This document shows, one piece after another, positions 26,204 through 32,973 of a stretch of DNA of 32,973 nt. The stretch spans positions 1 to 32,973 of the forward strand of contig WRHV01000011.1 in NCBI GenBank assembly GCA_009783065.1, written 5' to 3'. This DNA is from Betaproteobacteria bacterium. GTDB taxonomy: Bacteria; Pseudomonadota; Gammaproteobacteria; Burkholderiales; Burkholderiaceae. The stretch's first letter is position 1. The number at the start of each line of letters is the position of its first letter. The position numbers and the translations under genes were made by a program. Below the pieces are notes generated by a model that was not told the DNA's origin, did not search any database, and saw only the letters and a program-made list of their open reading frames with translations.

Positions 26204-27049
26204 ATGACTGTTTCAGGCCAGACGCAACCGGAACCTATCCCTTCTTTATCAGATACAGGGTCTACTGAGCCGGTTACTTTTGCCCGACTGTATGGAGAGG
26301 CTCTCCTTGAACTCCCATCCGATCTCTATATCCCGCCTGAAGCGCTTGAGATATTTCTGGAAACATTTGAAGGACCGCTTGATCTGCTTCTTTATCTCAT
26401 AAGACGCCAGAACTTCAATATCCTGGATATTCCGATGGCGCAGCTAACTGAGCAATATCTGATATATGTCGACCAGATACGCCAGCACAAGCTGGAACTT
26501 GCCGCAGAATATCTGCTCATGGCTGCGGCACTGGTGGAAATTAAATCCCGCATGCTATTGCCTGTTGCGAAAAGCCAGGATGCGGAAGAACCCGAAGATC
26601 CGCGAGCGGAACTGGTCAGGCGACTACTGGAATACGAACGCATCAAACTGGCGGCCGGCAAATTGGAAGAGATGCCTAAACTGGGAGATGATTTTTTCAC
26701 AACCTATATTCCGATTCCCAAAGAGGCGGCTCCACGCTGGCCGGATGTCGCTCCCGTTGACCTGTACAATGCCTTTACAGAAATCCTCCGCCGCAGCAAA
26801 CTAACCACCAGCCACACTGTCGGGAAACAGGGTCTTTCTGTACGCGAGCATATGTCTGCCATTCTCCGGCGGCTCCAGACTGCCGGTTTTGTCGAATTCC
26901 ATGACTTGTTTGATATAACAGAAGGCGTGGCCGTTGTTATCGTTCACTTTCTCGCACTTTTGGAACTCGCCCGGGAATCACTGGTCGAACTCACCCAGGC
27001 GGAACCGCTTGCACCCGTTTATGTGCGATTGGCACGCACGCATGAATAA
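26204..27049 (+). CDS. scpA: segregation and condensation protein A
   Basis: A 281-residue kleisin subunit that bridges the SMC ATPase heads in the chromosome-condensing SMC-ScpAB complex. The N-terminal ScpA motif FEGPLDLLLYLIRRQNFNILDIPMAQLTEQYL lies at about 50-85, then LELAAEYLLMAAALVEIKSRMLLP with the SMC-neck-binding helix, and a C-terminal winged-helix region (LSVREHMSAILRRL to VVIVHFLALLELAR). A TTG at 26195 opens the frame three codons earlier; I chose ATG 26204, but neither start has a strong ribosome site. Residues 1-30 are a poorly conserved Pro/Ser/Thr-rich leader. The usual partner gene scpB is not next to it here; panC follows after 83 bases. Confidence 0.92.
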   Translation: MTVSGQTQPEPIPSLSDTGSTEPVTFARLYGEALLELPSDLYIPPEALEIFLETFEGPLDLLLYLIRRQNFNILDIPMAQLTEQYLIYVDQIRQHKLELAAEYLLMAAALVEIKSRMLLPVAKSQDAEEPEDPRAELVRRLLEYERIKLAAGKLEEMPKLGDDFFTTYIPIPKEAAPRWPDVAPVDLYNAFTEILRRSKLTTSHTVGKQGLSVREHMSAILRRLQTAGFVEFHDLFDITEGVAVVIVHFLALLELARESLVELTQAEPLAPVYVRLARTHE

Positions 27050-27096
27050 ACTTGTCAAAATACACTGTCTGTCTCTATCGTTTCATCATAAAATGA

Positions 27097-27972
<876 letters not shown>

Positions 27973-27974
27973 CA

Positions 27975-28382
27975 ATGAAAAAAATTATCATATTTTTACT
28001 TTTCATGCTTTGCGTGAATGCCCATGCTGAAAACTGGAAATTCGTCATTGCATCGGATAATCAGGAAATTTATGTGGATGTTGATTCCATTGCGGATGTC
28101 GGTAATTACAGAAGAGCATGGACTATATTTAATTATTCTGTTTCTGCCAGGGCTCCCGGCACCAAATTTGATTTTATTTCAGACCGCTCACTTTTCTTTT
28201 TTGACTGCAAAAAGAAAAATGTTGGCCGTGCAACGCAAATTCTTTATGCCGAACCCAATGGAACGGGCCAATTTTTCACCACTTTTTCCGGCAGAATACA
28301 AGACATCAAGTTTGAAAAGGTTGTACCGGAAACCATCGGCGAAAACTTTTTTGATTTCGTCTGCACCTATTCCAACCGGTAA
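27975..28382 (+). CDS. small exported protein, surface-adhesin-E-like
   Basis: A 135-residue secreted protein with a classical signal peptide (MKKIIIFLLFMLCVNAHA, cleavage after residue 18). The mature part, about 117 residues, resembles the adhesin-E-like family: an opening WKFVIASDNQEIYVDVDSI, the conserved RRAWTIFNYS strand, a FDCKKKN motif and an FVCTY near the end. C78 and C130 could form a disulfide. The family assignment is by pattern only and does not show that this protein is an adhesin; many such proteins are small periplasmic proteins of unknown role. It starts two bases after panC and ends just before a strong terminator, so it is the last gene of the scpA-panC operon. Confidence 0.7.
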   Translation: MKKIIIFLLFMLCVNAHAENWKFVIASDNQEIYVDVDSIADVGNYRRAWTIFNYSVSARAPGTKFDFISDRSLFFFDCKKKNVGRATQILYAEPNGTGQFFTTFSGRIQDIKFEKVVPETIGENFFDFVCTYSNR

Positions 28383-28393
28383 ACAAGAAAGGC

Positions 28394-29269
28394 TTACGGG
28401 ACGGCGCGTTTATTTTGGCGCGCCGTTTCTATTTTTTCGCAAAGCGCTGACAGACCGTCAATCAATCTGGGGCCAGGCCTGTCCATCACATCAGGATCAA
28501 CTTCATATAAGTTATTTTGCCTGACCGCCTCCATAACACTAAAACGACGCCAGAAATTCACGCCATTCACACTGCCGCCGCTGCGTGAAATGAAAATGAC
28601 GTCAGGATTTTTTTCCAGCACATCCTCAATACCGACACGCGGCGCAATAACTTTCAGGTCTGAAAAAATAGTCTGCCCGCCGCAAATCCGAATTCCCTCG
28701 CTGACGATATGTTTCCCATTCAGGGTGTAAAGCGGCCTTTCGGAAATCTGGTAAAACACGTTTAATACAGGACGCCCTTTGTATTGCCTTGCCAGGCTTT
28801 TCAAACGTTGCTGCCACGCTTGCGCTTTCTCTTTCCCTTTTTCAGGCTGTCCGACCAATATGCCAAATCGAACCAGTGTTTCCGGAATATCATCCATTTT
28901 TTGGGGATCGCTATAAAAAACCGGTATGCCGAAACGCTCCAATTGATTGATCTGACGAGGCGGATTACCGCCTTTCCAGACAATCAACAAATCCGGCTTT
29001 AATGCCATGACCCGTTCTATATCAATTTGCCGGTTATCACCTACGAGCGGAAGCGATTGCGCCTCAGCAGGATAGTTGCTGTAGTCTGTCACGCCGACAA
29101 TATGTCCCGCGCCTCCGGCTTCATAAAGTAATTCAGTGATGTGAGGCGCTGTGGAAATAATACGCTTGGCCGGTCCGGACAGCGTAACGGTCCGACCATC
29201 GTCATCCACCACGCTCACCGCTCCCGCTGAAGCCGTCAGGAAGTAAAGCAATAGCAGGATTTTCCTCAT
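28394..29269 (-). CDS. btuF: vitamin B12 ABC transporter, periplasmic binding protein
   Basis: A 291-residue periplasmic binding protein for cobalamin, delivering B12 to the BtuCD transporter. The signal peptide covers residues 1-17 or so (MRKILLLLYFLTASAGA). The class III binding-protein fold shows PAKRIISTAPHITELLYEAG, VGVTDYSNYP, the BtuF-typical LKPDLLIVWKGGNPPRQ, and the C-terminal DRPGPRLIDGL. Heme and siderophore binding proteins share the fold, but the W-K-GGNP segment, RPGPR and the BtuB-like receptor in the same operon favour cobalamin. It is the last gene of the operon; the terminator of the convergent operon overlaps its 3' end. ATG 29269 has GGAAAT upstream and starts the signal peptide. 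Confidence 0.88.
   Translation of the reverse strand: MRKILLLLYFLTASAGAVSVVDDDGRTVTLSGPAKRIISTAPHITELLYEAGGAGHIVGVTDYSNYPAEAQSLPLVGDNRQIDIERVMALKPDLLIVWKGGNPPRQINQLERFGIPVFYSDPQKMDDIPETLVRFGILVGQPEKGKEKAQAWQQRLKSLARQYKGRPVLNVFYQISERPLYTLNGKHIVSEGIRICGGQTIFSDLKVIAPRVGIEDVLEKNPDVIFISRSGGSVNGVNFWRRFSVMEAVRQNNLYEVDPDVMDRPGPRLIDGLSALCEKIETARQNKRAVP
28401..28436 (+). terminator. rho-independent terminator of the metG-panC operon
   Basis: ACGGCGCG (28401-28408) pairs perfectly with CGCGCCGT (28419-28426) around a ten-base loop and is followed by TTCTATTTTTT. It lies 18 bases after the adhesin-E-like stop and inside the 3' end of the convergent btuF gene, so the same bases serve as coding sequence on the other strand. 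Confidence 0.8.
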
Positions 29270-29283
29270 ATTTCCAGCAAACG

Positions 29284-30045
29284 TTAAACAGGCAAATAAA
29301 CAAAGCGCCCTTCATGTTGTAATACGGTAATGGTATATCCAAGGCATTGCGACAGCTTGTCTGCTTTCATGACCTCTGAAATTGTCCCAGCCTCCCATTT
29401 TCCCCCTTTTCCCATCAGCAGCGCATGTGTCGCAACACCATGCGCAAGATTGAGATCGTGGACAACCATGACCACGCTTTTTTTCCGCTCCCGGCACAGT
29501 TGACCGACAAGTTGCATGAAATGGGCCTGATGTGCGAGATCAAGAGAATTAACCGGCTCATCAAGCAGGACAACCGGCGTATCCTGTGCCAGAACCGCTG
29601 CCAATGCGACTCTTTGACGCTCCCCTCCCGATAGTGTCCGGATGTCCCGGTCTTGTAATGATAAAACATCCATCTGCCTCATAGCCAAACAGGCTGCCAT
29701 TAAATCCGCATCCGTTTCCCAGTAATGTCTCGCCTGATAGGGATAGCGTCCGGCAAGTACCGTCTGCAAGACACTGTATGCGAAAGCATCGTGGCGCATT
29801 TGCGGGAGATAGGCGCGTTGTTGGGCAAGCAAAAGTGTATCCCATGCCGCAAATGGTTTCCCATCCAGTAAGACTTCTCCCGAATCCGGCTGGCGTAATC
29901 CGGCTAAGGTTCGCAAAAGCGTGGTTTTGCCTATACCGTTTTTGCCGAATATAACCCAGCATTCACCAGGTAAAATCTCGCAGCTCAACTGATTGATCAG
30001 TTGTTTTTCTCCTGCTGCAAGACTTAAGCCTTGAACACACAACAT
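29284..30045 (-). CDS. btuD: vitamin B12 ABC transporter, ATPase subunit
   Basis: A 253-residue ABC ATPase powering cobalamin import through BtuC. Walker A is GKNGIGKTT (34-42), the Q-loop is at Q82, the signature is LSGGERQR (138-145), Walker B is VVLLDE (158-163) and the H-loop is H196 in VVHDLN. It belongs to the FecE/BtuD group that works with FecCD-type permeases. A longer frame reaches 30093, overlapping the permease gene; ATG 30045 lies one base after the permease stop and gives the usual N-terminus, so I chose it. The tight spacing to btuC and the 14-base gap to btuF indicate one transcript. Confidence 0.88.
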   Translation of the reverse strand: MLCVQGLSLAAGEKQLINQLSCEILPGECWVIFGKNGIGKTTLLRTLAGLRQPDSGEVLLDGKPFAAWDTLLLAQQRAYLPQMRHDAFAYSVLQTVLAGRYPYQARHYWETDADLMAACLAMRQMDVLSLQDRDIRTLSGGERQRVALAAVLAQDTPVVLLDEPVNSLDLAHQAHFMQLVGQLCRERKKSVVMVVHDLNLAHGVATHALLMGKGGKWEAGTISEVMKADKLSQCLGYTITVLQHEGRFVYLPV

Positions 30046-30046
30046 A

Positions 30047-31069
30047 TTAATTGGCTCGAAAACGATATAGTTGAAAGAGGAACACGGGAACACCGATCAA
30101 GGCAGTTACAGCCCCGACCGGGAGTTGGTGCGGCATGAACAAAACCCGCGCCAGCAGATCAGCCAGAACTAAAAAACTGCCGCCGGCAAGGGTCGCCGCC
30201 GGCAAAAGCAGCCTATGATCCGCCCCAAACGTCATACGGCAAAAATGAGGCACAACCAAACCGACAAAACCAATGCTGCCGGCATTGGTCACTGCGCAAG
30301 CTGTCAATAACGCCCCACAAAAAAAGAGCGCCTTTCTCACCAACGCAACATTCACCCCCAGAGCAACTGCTTCTTCTGAATGTAATGCCAGCAAATTGAT
30401 AGAACGGGCCATTCTGAACATACATGCCATAACCGTAATCAGAACAAGAACAGACAGCCAGTTCATGTCGGCTCCTTCAAGATCACCCACCAGCCAGAAC
30501 ACCATGCCTCTCAAATGACCATCCGATGCGATAGAAAGCAGCAAGGTAATAACCGCGCCGCAACCCAATGCCAAAACAACCCCTGTCAGCAACAGCTGGG
30601 TAGAACCATCCGTATTGGCATTTTGGCCTAGTTCCCTGCGCACCAACCCATAAAGCAGGATGGCCACCGCCACGGCGCCGGTCAAGGCCGCCGCGTGAAC
30701 CATCCATACCATTCCACCTACGAACAGCATGAAGAGCGCGCCAACCGAGGCGCCGCCTGATACACCCAGAATGTACGGGTCGGCAAGCGGATTGCGAAGC
30801 AACGCCTGCATCATCACGCCTGCCAGGGCCAGCGAACAACCGGTCAGGAAGGCAGCGAATAAACGCTGTAATCGCAATTGCAGCAGGGTCGCTGTCAGCG
30901 ACGCCGGTTCACCTCGAAGTAGTTCGAAGAAAGCGGATGGCAAGGATTGCCATTCCATGCTGGCAGAACCTACCAGGCAAGCAACCAGCAAACTGAGAAG
31001 GGAAAAGCATACCAACAGCGCCAGCATGCCAAACAGCCGCCCTTTCCATAATGTGGTTCCTTTACGCAT
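30047..31069 (-). CDS. btuC: vitamin B12 ABC transporter, permease subunit
   Basis: A 340-residue FecCD-family permease with about ten membrane helices. Landmarks are RLQRLFAAFLTGCSLALAGVMMQALLRNPLADPYILGVSGGASVGAL, the segment ALHSEEAVALGVNV that forms the coupling region to the ATPase, and GSIGFVGLVVPHFCRMTFGADHR near the C-terminus. These are shared by BtuC, FhuB and FecCD permeases; the surrounding btuB-like receptor and BtuF-like binding protein identify the substrate as cobalamin. The frame can begin at a TTG (31111), two bases after the receptor stop; I favour ATG 31069 (MRKGTTLWKG), which puts the first helix near the N-terminus. Neither has a strong ribosome site. Confidence 0.87.
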   Translation of the reverse strand: MRKGTTLWKGRLFGMLALLVCFSLLSLLVACLVGSASMEWQSLPSAFFELLRGEPASLTATLLQLRLQRLFAAFLTGCSLALAGVMMQALLRNPLADPYILGVSGGASVGALFMLFVGGMVWMVHAAALTGAVAVAILLYGLVRRELGQNANTDGSTQLLLTGVVLALGCGAVITLLLSIASDGHLRGMVFWLVGDLEGADMNWLSVLVLITVMACMFRMARSINLLALHSEEAVALGVNVALVRKALFFCGALLTACAVTNAGSIGFVGLVVPHFCRMTFGADHRLLLPAATLAGGSFLVLADLLARVLFMPHQLPVGAVTALIGVPVFLFQLYRFRAN

Positions 31070-31113
31070 GTCAATCCGGTCCAGCACACTATTGCCTTGA
31101 ATGTGATTCAAAA

Positions 31114-32973
31114 CTACATCTTCCAGTTTATGCCAACAAAAAATCCACGATCCGACTGGTTATAACCATAGACGGTTTGGTAATCCCGATTAAACAGATT
31201 TTCGATACGGGCAAAAACGGAAATATCTTTGCTGATCTGATAACGGGTATTCAAGTTAACCAGAACATAAGCCGGCAGGCGATGCTGTCCATCAGGTCGA
31301 TGCTCTTCATAATGTATATCCCCACCCACATGCCAAAAACCCAGTTTTTTCGATACATCAAGTGAAGCGATTGTCTTTGCGCGCCGGCTCAGCTGTTTGC
31401 CCGCCTCACGATCTTTGGGGTCTTGCAACGTCAGATTGCCCCGAATATCCATACCTGCCAACTGAGTTAATCCGTTTAATTCAAAACCTTTATTTTTTAC
31501 CTTTCCTACATTGAAATACTGACCGGACCATCCTCCTGTGCTGACCCAATCAATCATATCCCGGGTACGGGTATCAAAAAACGTTCCACGTATGAGTGTA
31601 ACGCCACTGGCATATTGCAGACCTGCTTCATACGAACGTGACCGCTCTGCCTTAAGGTTTCTGTTTCCATTATAGGGATCATAGACCTGATAAAGTGTGG
31701 GCGCCAAAAATGCTGTCGAAGCACTTGCAACGAGTTTCCATGAAGAGGTTAAATCATATCCATATCCCAAATAACCGGCTGTATCGGAACCGGACTTTTC
31801 CACATGGTCATATCGCGCATTGATCTGAAAGTGCTGGTTATCCACTTTTCCATTCAACCCTGCATACAGGCTGTGATTGGTGCGCGAAAATTTCCGGGGC
31901 TCTCCAATATCCGCTTTTTCCCTGGCAATATCGGCGCCGGCTGTTGCAATCCAGTCAGGCGTCAGCACAATCTGATTGGTCCACTGCGCCAGACTCGTTT
32001 CACTTTTGAAATGATAATCGCTATCGCCATAAGCACTTCTTCTGGTGTATGTATTTCTTTTTATCTCGGCTTGAGAAAGCGTCACCGTCGAATCCCAGTT
32101 AGACGTAAACCGGTTTTTACTGAAAACCGCCGCCATCCATTCTCTGGATTTACCATCATCCTTCTGGTTCGGCAAACCATATCCGCCACCATCATATTCG
32201 TATTTGGCATCAAAAGCATAGAGACGCGCTCCGAACTCATTTCCTTTGCTCCATTCACGGGAAATAACCGCATTGATGTTGATATTCCGATCGCCGTCAT
32301 TATCAGGATTTTCATTGGGATACTGGGATGTATTCATTGCTGAAAAACCATTTGTTTTGAAGCGCGTGACACCCAGGGCATACCTGATTTCTTCTGTTTT
32401 TCCCGAAACACCGGCGCTGAGTTTCGTCGTATGGTTCGATCCCGCACCTGCTGATAAATTGACACTTGGCGGGCCTTCACCTCGTTTGGTGAATATCTGT
32501 ATCACACCGCCTATCGCACCTGACCCGTATATTGCTGATACATTGCCGCGCACAATTTCAATCCGTTCAATTTGATCGGGGAGGATATGTTCCAATGCCA
32601 TCGGTGAACCGATAGAACTGGAATCCCGTATAGGTACACCATCAATCAGGACTAATACCTGGTTTGAATTGGCTCCCCGGATGAAAACGGAAGCCTGAGA
32701 TCCAGGTCCTCCGCTTTGCGCAATACTGATGCCGGCCTCCTGACGCAATAACGTCAGCACATCTGCGGGCTGTTTTTTTCTGATCATATCAGAGGTAATG
32801 ACGGAAGCCGATGGAATGGCGTCTTTCTGGAGCTGTTCAATACGGGATGCCGTCACAACAACCGGCATCAGGTTTCTATTGTTATCCTGCTGCGCCCAGG
32901 TTGGCGTTGCCATGCAGGCAACAAGGGGAAAAACAAGCAAAAACGGTCTTAAAACCGAAAACAATTTGGTTAA
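31114..32973 (-). CDS. btuB: TonB-dependent vitamin B12 receptor (5' end may extend past window)
   Basis: An outer-membrane TonB-dependent receptor of about 620 residues that brings cobalamin into the periplasm. The N-terminus has a signal peptide (FLLVFPLVACMATPTWA), then a TonB box-like MPVVVTASR, the plug domain with QASVFIRGANSNQVLVLIDGVPI and IERIEIVRGNVSAIYGSGAIGGVI, and a 22-strand-type barrel ending in the outer-membrane sorting signal GFFVGINWKM. The last residue is Met rather than the usual Phe. The plug and length resemble BtuB, and the co-operonic btuCDF support it. The frame is open through the right edge: a TTG at 32964 exists, but a start upstream of the window is more likely, so the gene is treated as possibly incomplete. 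Its cobalamin riboswitch, if present, would lie beyond the edge. Confidence 0.88.
   Translation of the reverse strand, partial: LTKLFSVLRPFLLVFPLVACMATPTWAQQDNNRNLMPVVVTASRIEQLQKDAIPSASVITSDMIRKKQPADVLTLLRQEAGISIAQSGGPGSQASVFIRGANSNQVLVLIDGVPIRDSSSIGSPMALEHILPDQIERIEIVRGNVSAIYGSGAIGGVIQIFTKRGEGPPSVNLSAGAGSNHTTKLSAGVSGKTEEIRYALGVTRFKTNGFSAMNTSQYPNENPDNDGDRNININAVISREWSKGNEFGARLYAFDAKYEYDGGGYGLPNQKDDGKSREWMAAVFSKNRFTSNWDSTVTLSQAEIKRNTYTRRSAYGDSDYHFKSETSLAQWTNQIVLTPDWIATAGADIAREKADIGEPRKFSRTNHSLYAGLNGKVDNQHFQINARYDHVEKSGSDTAGYLGYGYDLTSSWKLVASASTAFLAPTLYQVYDPYNGNRNLKAERSRSYEAGLQYASGVTLIRGTFFDTRTRDMIDWVSTGGWSGQYFNVGKVKNKGFELNGLTQLAGMDIRGNLTLQDPKDREAGKQLSRRAKTIASLDVSKKLGFWHVGGDIHYEEHRPDGQHRLPAYVLVNLNTRYQISKDISVFARIENLFNRDYQTVYGYNQSDRGFFVGINWKM

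Overview
This window looks like chromosomal DNA of a low-GC member of the Burkholderiales, most likely the Oxalobacteraceae and possibly Oxalobacter itself. Two gene families with a Burkholderiales-type distribution (a DUF2863 protein and a DUF3460 protein) lie in familiar neighbourhoods: gltX/tRNA-Glu/DUF2863/moaC, metG/DUF3460/scpA/panC and glyS/gmhB/plsC/metallopeptidase. An oxalate:formate-antiporter-family (OFA) transporter and the moderate-to-low GC content point towards Oxalobacter. The genus is inferred from recalled gene order, not from a database search.

Region by region: (1) 1-2404 is a core block: the end of glyS, gmhB (LPS heptose), plsC (phosphatidic acid synthesis) and a DUF45/M48-like zinc peptidase. 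(2) 2405-7990 looks like an accessory block. It holds a Mu-repressor-type HTH protein, about 750 bp of very AT-rich DNA with a perfect palindrome, a large two-TM sensor with PAS-PAS-GGDEF-EAL whose GGDEF motif is degenerate, a small HTH protein and an orphan 85-aa protein. (3) 7994-14942 is housekeeping on the + strand: a CPA2 antiporter, rpiA, mltD, fabI and an RhlE-type helicase. (4) 15057-20404 has bepA and moaC divergent, then a minus-strand run of DUF2863, two identical tRNA-Glu genes, tRNA-Ala and gltX. (5) 20504-23522 is an OFA-family transporter with its own strong terminator, divergent from a one-component regulator (ModE/LysR-like HTH plus a periplasmic-binding-protein-like domain). 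The shared control region contains two dyads. (6) 23788-28382 runs metG, DUF3460, scpA, panC and a small exported adhesin-E-like protein, ending in a clear terminator. (7) 28394-32973 is a minus-strand vitamin B12 uptake operon, btuB-btuC-btuD-btuF, whose promoter end lies at or beyond the right edge.

No CRISPR array, transposase, integrase, prophage or recognisable defence system was found. The most interesting unexplained parts are the transporter/regulator pair at 20.5-23.5 kb, where a key OxlT residue appears to be replaced, and the AT-rich control region before the c-di-GMP protein, which contains a possible cysteine-rich leader ORF. Start codons were moved from the longest possible frame to internal ATGs wherever a Shine-Dalgarno sequence or family length favoured it, and each entry says so.
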